Of a stretch of DNA of 64,000 nucleotides, positions 35,211 through 48,862 are shown in pieces. The notes beneath the pieces are model-generated. The model did no database searches, had not been told where the DNA came from, and was given only the letters and a program-made list of their open reading frames with translations. Position numbers and translations under genes: made by a program. Source of the DNA: Panax quinquefolius (lineage: Eukaryota > Streptophyta > Magnoliopsida > Apiales > Araliaceae); the NCBI GenBank assembly GCA_020205615.1, contig CM035151.1, forward strand, positions 13,540,565 through 13,604,564, given 5' to 3'. Numbering within the stretch: position 1 is the stretch's first letter; every line of letters begins with the position of its first letter.

Positions 35211-37637
35211 TGTAAAATTAGGTATACGCCACCCATCTTGGGTCGCCACTTACATGGTACATAAATTCAAATACAACTTACTAACATAACTGCCGTAATA
35301 CAATACGATACATAAAAAGAGAGTTTGAATACAAATATTGTCTACTAGATATTATACAAACTCAAAAGGAGTCCTCATTACAACTATTATCACACTATTT
35401 CACGTAATAAAGAGGACTACTAATGCTATCCTCTCGACCATTACTCCGCTCCCCGACTCGTCTCAAATTTATGTTCTCATTTCCTCAAGAGAACAAAGGA
35501 AAGAAAGGGTGAGCTCAACTAGCCCAAGAAGAAATATTACGACTAAGATAATGCGTAATAAATTATCATTAGCCTTCAACAAAGTTAAACCGATAAAATA
35601 CAATAGATAACCAGCTTAATCATAGCTGAATATGCAATCCATTAAAAGAGTCAAGAGAAAATAAAGTCTACTATCTTTTAGGTTTTAAAAGGTTTTCATC
35701 AATTTTTATCACTAAGACTCAAATTTTTAATAAATAAACCACCACATCTAATCATCCCCGCATCACTGGCCAAGGATTTTCATCAAATTATCAATGGTCA
35801 TGACTATACCGAATCACCCCCGGTCATAATCATACCAAAACTATCCATCACCGCATTACAAAAAATACCGAGGACTTTTATCACATCATTTATAACAAGC
35901 CATGATTATACCGAATGATCCCCGGTCATAATCATACTAAGTTCATCTACGCACGTAAGCCAAAGATAACATAATATATCATGAGGATGATGACAATGAC
36001 ATAATAATTCAATAAAACAAGTTCAAGAATTATTTTATCCAGAATTATTAACGCCCAAATTGTCAACAAGATACTGCTTTTGTAGAGTAGTAAAATTCAA
36101 GAATGATCAAGAATATTTCCATGAAAAGATATCGATGAAACGCAAATATCAAGGATATTCTACTAATTTCATGGAGTATAGAAGTCAAAGTTTTAACCAA
36201 CCGGGTATAATAAAGAATGGAATAACAAAAGAAATCACCACGCATGCGCATTGCATGTATAAAAAGTTATTCCAATGTAATAATAATAATCTAACCAGTC
36301 GTGAAATTCACAATCGATGTGATGATCCAATGTAATAATAAATGTCAATAATAAACAATGGAACTGTGTCCTGTAAAAACACACGTATGTGATATTCCAA
36401 ATGTAATAATAAATGCGAATAATAAACAACCGGAACCACATGTATAAACACACGCATGTGATATTCCAATGTGTAATAATAAAGAATGGAATAATGTAAA
36501 GAAGATCACCAAGTATAGGGATTCCAGATACACAAAGTTATTCCAATGTAATAAATAAGAATGGAATAATATAAGGATTTCACCAAGTATAGGTATATGC
36601 CGATATACAAAGTTATGTATAGGTATACCACTTTTACAAAAGTTATTCCAATGTAATAATAATGAATGGAATAATGTAAGTTCTCTTCATGAATAAGAAA
36701 GAATAACACTTTTACGGTACACAACAAATAATATCCCTTACCGTAAAAGACACCGGATATCAAAGTAAAGTAAGTACCGTATCATTCTTCTTCTTCTCTC
36801 TCTATATTTTCTCTCTATAGCTTCTCTCTCTATAATTTCTCTCTCTAGTAGTTTCAAAGAATTCGTAAAGAAAATAATGAAGGAAACGAGCTTCTATTTA
36901 TAGAAAATAGAATGCATAGTAATTAATCCATGAACTATCCGTATTGATTTACTTTAATCTGACTTTTATCCATATTTAAAGCAAAATCTTTTAAATAAAA
37001 TATAATATATTCTATTTATATAAAAACATTTTACTACGCAAACACTATGCAACACTATGCAAAACACTATGCAAAAACACTATGCAACACTATGCATAAT
37101 AAAAATATAATATATTCTATTTATGTAATAACTTTAATAAAGTATTCTCGCTTATATAAAGATGTTTCGCTTTTATTACGCTAATAATACTAATAAAACA
37201 AAACGTCATTATCGCTATAATAATTCATATTATTAATCGACAATAATGGAATCAAACCGAGTGACTTCTCACATAAAGATCAATAATCAATACCGCAAGT
37301 GCTACTACGCAACCACACGACGACACATCGTTTTTTTACTACCGAGTAGTTCAACAAGATCAACCAGAAAACTTCCGCCGTTATTTCAATAAAATATTTT
37401 TGTCGCTTTCAATCCGACAATAATTTCGCTGTGGTCCACCAATGATTGAGCCATTGTATTTAATATTCCCCGCTAAACCGAATATTCCCCACCAATCGAA
37501 TATAATATAACCACTGTGATACTTTGCAAAATTTATAAATACTACCCACAACTATAATATTATCTCAAATTCACACCATAATATTAAAAATTATTTCACA
37601 AAATTTAAATCTTTATCGATAAAATCTGGGTCTCACA
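35211..37637 (-). mobile_element. Cluster B LTR1, 2427 bp
   Basis: Starts TGTAAAATTAGG (the expected TGTGACGCCCCAAAATTAGG lacks eight or nine bases) and ends GGGTCTCACA, followed by ATCTCCTCCTTATGG (PPT complement). It is the leftmost of three nearly equal LTRs and the 3' LTR of the first internal region. Confidence 0.85.
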
Positions 37638-38059
37638 ATCTCCTCCTTATGGAATTTCGCCTCTAATTAGGGTACGTACGACTGTATGATAAAGAGGTGA
37701 GGATACCTCAATACCTTTATCGTTGAAAACATTAAATTCATCTTCGCAATCCTACCAAAGATATTCATTAACAATTCATCTTTGCACTACAAACAGCCAA
37801 AGATATACAACCAGAAACCAATAATGCCGAGACTCACCTTAATAAGATCACAACCACGAATTATCCATGCACCACCGCCAAGGATATTCGTGTTTTCAAT
37901 TACTACCATGATTATACCGAATAATCCGTGGTCATAATCATACCAAGTCTATCAATGCACTACTACCAAAGACGACTTTTACCACATCCATGAATTAATA
38001 TTTCATCACGAGACTCACCAATAATTAATCCATATCATCGAATCATCCCCGCACTACAC

Positions 38060-38720
38060 AAGCCAAGGATATTCATTAAGATCACGACCACGAAATTATC
38101 CATGCACTACTACCAAAGATAATCGTGTATTCATTAAGATCACGACCACAAATTATCCATGCACTACTACCAAAGATAATCGTAGTATTCATTAAGATTA
38201 CGACATCCACACTACTACTACTACCAAAGATAATCGTATATTCATTAAGATCACGACCACAAATTATCCATGCACTACTACCAAAGATAATCGTATTATT
38301 CATTAGATTACACTAAATCAAATTATCCATGCACTACTACCAAAGATAATCGTATATTCATTAAGATCACGACACCACAAATTATCCATGCACTACTACC
38401 CAAAGATAATCGTGTATTCATTAAGATCACGACCACAAATTATCCATGCACTACTACCAAAGATAATCGTGGTATTCATTAAGATAATCATTCATTATAT
38501 CACCAAAATTATCCATGCACTACTACCAAAGATAATCGTATTATTCATTAAGATCACGACCACAAATTATCCATGCACTACTACCAAAGATAATCGTGTA
38601 TTCATTAAGTATCACGACCACAAATTATCCATGCACTACTACTAAAAGATAATCGTATTCATTAAGATCACGACCACAAATTATCCATGCACTACTACCA
38701 AAGATAATCGTGTTTTTTAA
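38060..38720. repeat. ~58-bp tandem array, about 11 units
   Basis: Units of ATTCATTAAGATCACGACC, ACAAATTATCCATGCACTAC, TACCAAAGATAATCGTGT in order, varying from about 50 to 62 bp. Each unit can fold: ATTATC pairs with GATAAT and CAC with GTG. Not a CRISPR array: no spacers, eukaryotic LTR element context. Confidence 0.9.
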
Positions 38721-40399
38721 TTACTACTATGATTATACCAAACAATCCCTCGTCATAATCATACCAAGTCCATCTACGCACTACAAAATCACGTATTTAC
38801 TTTCAACATAATATAAAATACGAGGATAATGATATAAAGAATCAATCAAATGAGATAAAGGATAAATATTAAACATTTATAATATAATTTATCCAGATTC
38901 AAGAATATCCCCATGTTATCAATCACTTAATAATCTCATAATCTAATATCATTAATATTATAACAATATTTTAATCACTTCTTAAATTTATAAACAATTT
39001 ATCTCAATTGTTTACGCTTTTACCATATAATGCATTTAATCATTCAAAATGCCATACTCATAAGATATCATCACCAATTATCAAATCTCTCAAAAAAATA
39101 TGATATACTCTATATAGGATTCTCTAGCCATAAAATCCTATTTTCAACTTTCATATTACACATAACATATTTAACTCATATGTTCAGAATTAAACTATTT
39201 TCATGAAAAATACCAAATCAGTCCCAAAAATATTTCTTTTCTGGGATTTAGCATAATATAGTCCCATAATGAAAATATATTTTTCTCTAATTTTTAAAAT
39301 TCATTTACTATTTTTCAAAAATCAATTTCTAATTAATTCCTTAAGAAATTAGCTACCTCAAGTTTAACTCCAAAATTTCCCAAATCTTGGCAGGACCTTA
39401 CACATGTTAACGTGAGCTTCCAGTTTAAATTTCATGGTCATCTGAGTTATAGAACTCCTAAGTTATAGCGTTTTTTTCATTTAAAAACCTAAATATTGAA
39501 ATAGTCATAACTTGCTCATTTTAAGTCGAATGAGCTCATTTTTGGACAGGAGGTACTTTATACCATATACCTTCATGTCCCAAAAGGCCAGAATTTTTCT
39601 CATAATTTAAGTGGCCGAAACAGCCTCTCTAAAATCATGGCAAAGCAGCAGCTTTTTTTGCTTTTTTGCAGCTTTGCACCCTTTTGCTAAAATCAGTCCA
39701 CACAAAAATCTACAACACCTTTCCAGTAATTCCACTTGGATTAGTTAGGTAACTCATAGATCTAACTCTAGGACTTGACCACACTCAAAAATTCAAAATA
39801 TAATAGGAGATATGGTCAATTGAATTTCATGTTACGCTTTTCACCAAAATCGATTTTCAACTCTTTGTGATTTCTAAGAAACTTTCATGTTTTCACATAC
39901 TAACCAACATAACTCATCATAACACTTACTAATACCACATATATACCCATGATTTTCATTAGTCCAATGCTTTTATTATGACTTTCATCATAATCCACGT
40001 AAATGCATCCTTTTAGTCAAAGAAATATTCGAGGGTTTAAGAAATGGGTTTTTGATCGGGGTCAATACAAAATTCGATTTCACGCCTAGGTAGGCTAGAA
40101 ATCTTCAAGAATACGCCAAGAAATTTATTAATGATAGAAATATCATTCAAAACTGCTACTTTCATCCAAGACTTGATAAGACGTCACATTAATACCAACT
40201 GCGACTTCTATCCCTTAACCTAGATAAAGACCTCACAATGATACCTATCAACTTGCCATCTTCATTCACGACGTCGCCACGTAAAGTCCGCTTCTGCATT
40301 CCACACAAGGAAGTCAACAACGAAAGGATCGGGGCTCTTTACTTATGGCTTGATATAACAATAATTATTTTTAGGGGTTCGTTACTTTGAATTCAGATA

Positions 40400-40930
40400 A
40401 CAAAGTTGGTTAGTTAGAATATAAAAGCTAACAACCTTACAAAAAGAATGATGAGTAGTTAACCAATCGATTCCTAAAATCACATCAAAGGCAAGTATTT
40501 TCAAAAAGATAAGATCGACAGTAACGTGAAAGTGTTTATTTGAATCAAACAAGATTTAAAAATAAGAGAGGTAACGAAGGTTCCTACTAACGGTTTTTCA
40601 ACCCAATAAGTCAAAGTCTAATTTCTCCTGAGTCAAATTTAAACGCTGAACGCAAGCAAGAGAGATAAAATAATGGGTAGAACCTAGATCTTATAAGGTA
40701 TAGACTTCGCAATTTATAATTAACTAACCCGCTAACTTCGTCGGCTTACTCGCTTTTTTTTGAGAAGTCATGAAAAAATGCACTTCCTAAAACCAACGAC
40801 TTTTGTTTTGTCCATATCCACCTTTGTGCCACCGTCCCAAATTTAGACTCGACTTTGGTGCACAACAAAATCGAGCTAAATGACCTTCTCTTCTTGCAAT
40901 TTCCACTTCTATTATCTTTGCCATGATTAC
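40400..40930 (-). pseudogene. Nucleocapsid/protease remnant, internal region 1
   Basis: Minus strand shows REGHLARFC near 40880-40920 and the Gly/Asn/His-rich stretch that precedes it, then protease pieces around LTQEKLDFDL (about 40610-40650) and the TVDLIFLKILAFDVIL region (40470-40530). Multiple frame changes; not translatable as read. Confidence 0.55.
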
Positions 40931-41292
40931 CACCAAGTGGTTACCATTCTTATGATGATAATTTCCCCACGATGGTTATCATTGTTCGATAAATTGCTGC
41001 CACCAAAGATGATTATTATCGTCGTTTGTTGGTCGTTACCTTTTGTTTGAGTTTAATCAACACTCTCATGTGCTTCATTGCTTATCTCAAAGATTTTCGT
41101 ATGTCATTCTCAAACACCGCCACAAAACAAGGGTTAATTAACATATCACATATTATCCCTATACTCCGACCCCACCAATTAAATACCAAAATAAATTTAG
41201 TAGGTCATACTAATAAGGAATTCCCCTGCCTCCCCTCCTAGTTCTTATCTCACATCTTAGCCAGGATCATATCCCTAAGCTCGATACCAACC

Positions 41293-43752
41293 GCGACGCC
41301 TCAAAATTAGGTATACGCCACCCATCTTGGGTCGCCACTTACACGGTACATAAATTCAAATACAACTTACTAATATAACTGCTGTCAGGTATAATACGAC
41401 AATACATAAACCGTGAGTTTGAATACAAATATTGTCTACTAGATATTATACAAACTCAAAAGGAGTCCTCATTACAACTATTATCACACTATTTCACGTA
41501 ATAAAGAGGACTACTAATGCTATCCTCCGACCATTACTCCGCTCCCCGACTCGTCTCAAAATATGTTCTCATTTCCTCAAGAGAATAAAGGAAAGAAAGG
41601 GTGAGCTCAACTAGCCCAAGAAGAAATAATATTACGACTAAGATAATGCGTAATAAATTATCATTAGCCTTCAACAAAGTGTTAAACCGATAAAATACAA
41701 TAGACAACCAGCTTAATCATAATGAAATATGCAATCCATTAAAAGAGTCAAGAGAAGAAATAAAGTCTACTATCTTTTAGGTTTTAAAAGGTTTTCATCA
41801 ATTTTTTTCATCACTAAGACTCACTTTAATAAATAAACCACCATATCTAATCATCCCCGCATTACTACTGGCCAAGGATTTTCATCAAATTATCAATGGT
41901 CATGACTATACCGAATCACCCCCGTCATAATCATACCAAAAACTATCCATCATCGCATTACATGTGCCAATCGAGGACTTTTATCACATCATTTATAACA
42001 AGCCATGATTATACCGAATGATCCCCGGTCATAATCATACTAAGTTCATCTACGCACGTAAGCCAAAGATAACATAATATATCATGAGGATGATGACAAT
42101 GACATAATAATTCAATAAAACAAGTTCAAGAATTATTTTATCCAGAAATTATTAACGCCCAAATTGTCAACAAGATACTCGCTTTTAGAGAGTAAAATTC
42201 AAGAATGATCGTAAGAATATTTCCATGAAAAGATATCGATGAAACGCAAATATCAAGGATATTCTACTAATTTCATGGAGTATAAGTCAAAGTTTTAACC
42301 AACCGGGTATAATAAAGAATGGAATAACAAAAGAAATCACCACGCACGCGGATTGATGATTGTGTGTTATTCCAATGTAATAATAATAATCTAACCAGTC
42401 GTGAAATTCACAATCGGCTGTGATGATCCAATGTAATAATAAATGTCAATAATAAACAATGGAACTGTGTCCTGTAAAACACACGCATGTGATATTCCAA
42501 TGTAATAATAAATGCGAATAATAAACAAACTGAACCAGTCACACGCATGTGATATTCCAATGTATAATAATATTCCAAATGTAATAATAAAGAATGGATG
42601 TTCCAATGTAATAATAAAGAATCACCAAGTATAGGGATTCCACAGATACAAAGTTATTCCAATGTAATAAAAATAAAGAATGGAATAATATAAGGATTTC
42701 ACCAAGTATAGGTATGCCACATATACAAAGTTATGTATAGGTATACCACTTTTACAAAGTTATTCCAATGTAATAATAATGAATGGAATAATGTAAGTTC
42801 TCTTCATGAATAAGAAAGAATAACACCCTTACGGCACAACAAATAATATCCCTTACCGTAAAAGACACCGGATATCAAAGTAAAGTGAAGTACCGTATCA
42901 CTTTCTTCTTTCTCTCTATAGATTTTCTCTCTATAGCTTCTCTCTATAATTTCTCTCTCTGTAGTTTCAAAGAAATTCGTAAGAAAATAATGAAGGAATG
43001 AGCTTCTATTTATAGAAAAAATAGAATGCATAGTAATTAATCCATGAACTATCCGTATTGATTTACTTTAATCTGACTATCCATATTTAAAGCAAAATCT
43101 TTTAAATAAAATATAATATATTCTATTTATATAAAAACATTTTACTATGCAAACACTATGCAACACTATGCAAAACACTATGCAAAACACTACGCAACAC
43201 TACGCATAATAAAATATAATATATTCTATTTATGTAATAACTTTAATAAAGTATTCGCTTTTATATAAAAGATGTTTCGCTTTTATTACGCTAATAATAC
43301 TAATAAAATAAAACGCCATTATCGCTATAATAATAATCATATATATTAATCGACAATAATGGAATCAAACCGAGTGACTTCTCACATAAAGATCAATAAT
43401 CAATACCGCAGTAGCTACTATGCAACCACACGACATCGCATTTTTACTACCGAGTAGTTCAACAAGATCAACCAGAAAACTTCCGCCGTTATTTCAATAA
43501 AATATTTTTGTCGCTTTCAATCCGACAATAATTTCGCTAGGGGTCCACCAATGATTGAGCCATTGTTGCATTTATATATTCCCTCGCTAAACCGAATATT
43601 CCCCCCACCAATCGAATATAATATAACCACTGTGATACTTTGCAAAATTTATAAATACTACCCACAACTATAATATTATCTCAAATTCACACCATAATAT
43701 TAAAAATTATTTCGACAAAATTTAAATCTTTATCGATAAAATGGGTCTCACA
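41293..43752 (-). mobile_element. Cluster B LTR2, 2460 bp
   Basis: Starts GCGACGCCTCAAAATTAGG next to the PBS of internal region 1, so it is that unit's 5' LTR, and ends GGGTCTCACA followed by ATCTCTCC, a remnant of a PPT complement, so it is also the 3' LTR of internal region 2. Shared use by both units is the signature of a tandem LTR complex. Confidence 0.85.
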
Positions 43753-43759
43753 ATCTCTC

Positions 43760-44400
43760 CACACCAAGGATATTCATTAAGATTACACGATCACGAATTA
43801 TCCATGCACTACTACCAAAGATAATCGTGTATTCATTAAGATTATCACGACCACAAATTATCCATGCACTACTACCAAAGATAATCGTGTATTCATTAAG
43901 ATCACGACCACAATTATCCATGCACTACTACCAAAGATAATCGTATTCATTAAGATCACGACCACAACAAATTATCCATGCACTACTACCAAAGATAATC
44001 GTATATTCATTAAGATCACGACTACAAATTATCCATGCACTACTACCAAAGATAATCGTGTATTCATTAAGATCAATGACCACAAATTATCCATGCACTA
44101 CTACCAAAGATAATCGTGTATTCATTAAGATCAACCACAAATTATCCATGCACTACTACCAAAGATAATCGTATTATCATTAAGATCGTATTCATTAATC
44201 ACTACACTACTACCAAAGATATCGTCGTATTCATTAAGATCACGACCACAAATTATCCATGCACTACTACCAAAGATAATCGTGTATTCATTAAGATCAC
44301 GACCACAAATTATCCATGCACTACTACCAAAGATAATCGTGTATTCATTAAGATCACGACCACAAATTATCCATGCACTACTACCAAAGATAATTGTGTT
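43760..44400. repeat. ~58-bp tandem array, about 11 units
   Basis: Same unit as at 38060-38720, with TTATCCATGCACTACTACC and AAAGATAATCGTGTATTC recurring. Three consecutive identical-looking units at 44230-44400 indicate recent amplification or sequence homogenisation. Confidence 0.9.
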
Positions 44401-46133
44401 TTTCAATTACTTGCTATGATTATACCAAACAATCCTCGGTCATAATCATATACCAAGTCCATCTATGCACTACAGTGCCACGATGATGACTTTCAACATA
44501 ATATAAGCAATGAGGATAATGATATAAAGAATCAATCAAATGAGATAAAGGATAAATATTAAACATTTATAATATAATTTATCCAGATTCAAGAATATCC
44601 CCATGTTATCAATCACTTAATAATCTCATAATCTAATATCATTAATATTATAACAATATTTTAATCACTTCTTAAATTTATAAACAATTTATCTTAATTG
44701 TTTACGCTTTTACCATATAATGCATTTAATCATTCAAAATGCCATACCATAAGATATCATCACCAATTATCAAATCTCTCAAAAAATATGCATATACTCT
44801 ATATAGATTCTCTAGCCATAAAATCCTATTTTCAACTTTGTTACTTCACATAACATATTTAACTCATATGTTCAGAATTAAACTATTTTCATGAAAAATA
44901 CCAAATCAGTCCCAAAAATATTTCTTTTCTGGGATTTAGCATAATATAGTCCCATAATGAAAATATATTTTCTCGAATTTTAAAATTCATTTACTATTTT
45001 TCAAAAATCAATTTCTAATTAATTCCTTAAGAAATTAGCTACCTCAAGTTTAACTCCAAAATTCCCAAATCTTGGCAGGACCTTACACATGTTAACGTGA
45101 GCTTCCAGTTTAAATTTCATGGTCATCGAGTTATAGAACTCCTAAGTTATAGCGTTTTTCATTTGAAAAAACCTAAATATTGAAATAGTCATAACTTGCT
45201 CATTTTAAGTCGAATGAGCTCATTTTTGGACAGGAGGTACTTTATACCATATACCTTCATGTCCCAAAAGGCCAGAATTTTTCTCATAATTTAAGTGGCC
45301 GAAACAGCCCTCTAAAATCATGGCAACAACTTTTTAGTTTTTACAGCTTTGCACCCTTTGCTAAAATCAGTCCACACAAAAAATCTACAACACCTTTTCC
45401 AGTAATTCCACTTGGATTAGTTAGGTAACTCATAGATCTAACTCTAGGACTTGACCACACTCAAAAATTCAAAATATAATAGGAGATATGGTCAATTGAA
45501 TTTCATGTTACGCTTTTCACCAAAATCTGATTTTCAACTCTTTGTGATTTCTAAGAAACTTTCATGTTTTCTCATAATAACCAACATAACTCATCATAAC
45601 ACTTACTAATACCACGATATACCATGATTTTCATTAGTCCAATGCTTTTATTATGACTTTCATCATAATCCACGTAAATGCATCCTTTTAGTTGAAGAAA
45701 TATTTGAGGGTTTAAGAAATGGGTTTTTAGATCGGGTCAATACAAAATTCGATTTCACGCCTAGGGTAGGCTAGAAATCTTCAAGAATACGCCAAGAAAT
45801 TTATTAATGATAGAAATATCATTCAAAATCATATTTCGTCCCAAGACTTGAATAAGACGTCACATTAATACCAACTCGTGACTTCTATCCCTTAACCTCG
45901 ATAAGACCTCACAATGATACCTATCAACTTGCCATCTTCATTCACGACGTCGCCTACGTAAAGTCTAGCTTTTGCATTCCACACAAGGAAGTCAACAACG
46001 AAAGGATCGGGCTCTTTACTTATGGCTTGATATAACAAAGGATTAACTTTAGGATTTGGTTACTTTAAATTCAGATAACAAAGTTGGTTAGAATATGAAA
46101 GCTAACAACCTTACAAAAAAAAATAATGAGTAG

Positions 46134-46334
46134 TTAATCAATCGATTTCAAAAAATTACCCTCAAAGGCAAGTATTTTCAAAGAGATAAGATCGACAAAG
46201 TAACGGAAAGTGTTTATTTGAAACAACAAGATTAATAAAATAAGGAGGTAACGAAGGTTTCTCCCAACGGTTTCAATAGATAAATCAAAGTCTAATTTCT
46301 CCTGAGTCAAATTTAAACGCTGAACGCAAAGCAA
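46134..46334 (-). pseudogene. Protease remnant, internal region 2
   Basis: Minus frame contains LNLTQEKLDFDLSIETVG and VDLISLKILAF, matching the protease of element H. The catalytic triad region and the ILG motif are lost to frame changes. Confidence 0.55.
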
Positions 46335-46968
46335 GAGAGATAAAAGAATGGGTAGAACCCAGATCTAATAAGGTATAGACTTCAAGAATTTATAATTAAC
46401 TAACCCGTGCTAACTTCGTTCGGGTTACCCACTTTTGAGAAGTCATGAAAAAACGCACTTCCTAAAACCAACGACTTTGTTTTGTCCATATCCACCTTTG
46501 GTGCCACTATCCCAAATTGGACTTGACTTCACTATACAACAAAATCGAGCTAAATGACCTTCTCTTCTTGAAATTTCCACTTCTATTATCTTTGCCATGA
46601 TTACCAATCAAGTGGTTACCATTCTTAGCATGATAATTTCCCCACGATGGTTATCATTGTTCGATAAATTATTGCCACCAAATGATGATTATTATCGTGT
46701 TGTTGGTCGTTACCTTTTGTTTGAGCTTTGAATCAACACTCTCATGTGCTTCATTGCTTATCTCAAAGATTTCGTATGTCATTCTCAAACACCGCAAAAA
46801 ACAAGGGTTAATTAACATATCACATATTATCCCTATACTCGACCGACCAATTAATTAAATACCAAATAAATTTAGGTAGGTCATACTAGCGAAGGAATTT
46901 CCCGCCTCTCCCTCCTAGTTCTTATCTCACATCTTAGCCAGGATCATATCCTAAGCTCGATACCAACC

Positions 46969-48862
46969 GCGACGCCTCAAAATTAGGTATACGCCACCCA
47001 TCTTGGGTCGCCACTTACATGGTACATAAATTCAAATACAACTTACTAACCTAACTGTCACGTATACAATACGACATAAACCGTGAGTTTGAATACAAAT
47101 ATTGTCTACTAGATATTATACAAACTCAAAAGGAGTCCTCATTACAACTATTATCACACTATTTCACGTAATAGTGAGGACTACTAATGCTATCCTCCGG
47201 ACCATTACTCCGCTCCCCGACTCGTCCCGCCTATGTTCTCATTTCCTCAAGAGAATAAAGGAAAGAAAGGGTGAGCTCAACTAGCCCAAAGAAGAAATAT
47301 TACGACTAAGATAATGCGTAATAAATTATCATTAGCCTTCAACAAAGGTTAAACCGATAAAATACAATAGACAACCAGCTTAATCATCGCAGCTGAATAT
47401 GCAATCCATTAAAAGAGTCAAGTAGAGAATAAAATCTACTATCTTTTAGGTTTTAAAAGGTTTTCATCAATTTTTTTTTTTTATCATTGAGACTCAAATT
47501 TTAATAAATAAACCACCACATCTAATCATCCCTCGCATCACCGGCCAAGGATTTTCATCAAATTATCAATGGTCACGACTATACCGAATCACCCCGGTCA
47601 TAATCATACCAAAACTATCCATCATCGCATTACATGTGCCACCGAGGACTTTTTATCATATCATTTATAACAAGCCATGATTATACCGAATGATCCCTCG
47701 TCATAATCATACTAAGTTCATCTATGCACGTAAGCCAAAGATAACATAATATATCATGAGGATGATGACAATGACATAATAATTCAATAAAACAAGTTCA
47801 AGAATTATTTTATCCAGAATTATTAACGCCCAAATTGTCAACAAGATACTTGCTTTCAGTAGAGTAAAATTCAAGAATGATCGTAAGAATATTTCCATGA
47901 AAAGATATCGATGATGAAGCGCAAATATCAAGGATATTCCACTAATTTCATGGAGTATAGAAGTCAAAGTTTTAACCAACCGAGTATAATAAAGAATGGA
48001 ATAACAAAAGAAATCACCATGCATGCGGTACTTGCAGATAGACATGTGTTATTCCAATGTAATAATAATAATCGGAACCAGTCGTGAAATTCACAATCGA
48101 CGGTGATGATCCAATGTAATAATAAATGCTTTGAATAATAAACAATGGAACCAGTCCTCCGTGTAAAACACATGACATGTGATGTTTCAACAGAATGATA
48201 AAGATTCCAGTCCTGTAAAACACATGCATGTGATGTTCCAACAGAATAATAAAGATTTTAACCAGTCCTGTAAAAACACACGCATGTGATGTTCCAAATG
48301 TAATAATAGAAATGAATGTCACCAAGTATAGGGTAAACCACAGATACAAAAGTTATTCCAATGTAATAATAAGAATGGAATAACATAAGGATTTCACCAA
48401 GTATAGGGTATGCCGCATATATAAAAGTTATGTATAGGGTATACCACTTTTTACAAGTTATTCCAATGTAATAATAATGAATGGAATAATGTAAGTTCTC
48501 TTCATGAATAAGAAGAATAACACCTTTACGTACAACAAATAATACCCCTTCACCGTAAAAGAGACACCGGATATCAAAGTAGTGAAGTACCGTAATACTC
48601 TTCTTCTTTCTCTCTATAGATTTTCTCTCTATAGCTTCTCTCTATAATTTCTCTCTCAGAGTTTCAAAGAATTCGTAAGAAAATAATGAAGGAATGAGCT
48701 TCTATTTATAGGAAAATAGAATGCATAGTAATTAATCCATGAACTATCTGTATTGATTTACTTTAATCGACTCCATATTTAAAGCAAAATCTTTTAAATA
48801 AAATATAATATATTCTATTTATATAAAAACATTTTACTATGCAAACACTATGCAACACTATG
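46969..48862 (-). mobile_element. Cluster B LTR3, left part
   Basis: Starts GCGACGCCTC after the PBS of internal region 2. Interrupted at 48863 within a CACTATGCAA repeat by solo LTR G. Together with 51579-52143 it makes a 2459-bp LTR, one base different in length from LTR2. Confidence 0.85.

Larger units (their letters stand above)
37638..41292 (-). mobile_element. Cluster B internal region 1, 3655 bp, non-autonomous
   Basis: In minus order: PBS (GGTTGGTATCGAGC, 41279-41292), nucleocapsid remnant with REGHLARFC (about 40880-40920), protease remnant (40450-40660), a few residues of RT, about 1.3 kb of non-coding sequence (38750-40100), the ~58-bp array (38060-38720), hairpin units, then the PPT. 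RT core, RNase H and IN are absent. Same plan as element C. Confidence 0.8.
43753..46968 (-). mobile_element. Cluster B internal region 2, 3216 bp, with a deletion at its 3' end
   Basis: Same order as internal region 1, but after ATCTCTCC it passes directly into ACACCAAGGATATTCATT, so about 400 bp next to the PPT are missing. Array units occupy 43760-44400 (about 11). Protease remnant at 46134-46334 (LTQEKLDFDLSIET, VDLISLKILAF). PBS complement at 46950-46968. Confidence 0.8.

Noticed and set aside
38060..38720. Regular ~58-bp repeats resembling a CRISPR array
   Set aside because: Units are contiguous without unique spacers, lie inside an LTR element of a plant genome, and vary in length; no cas genes.
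44116..44445. 109-residue repetitive open frame
   Set aside because: It is a translation of the ~58-bp array; the frame changes from unit to unit in other arrays.
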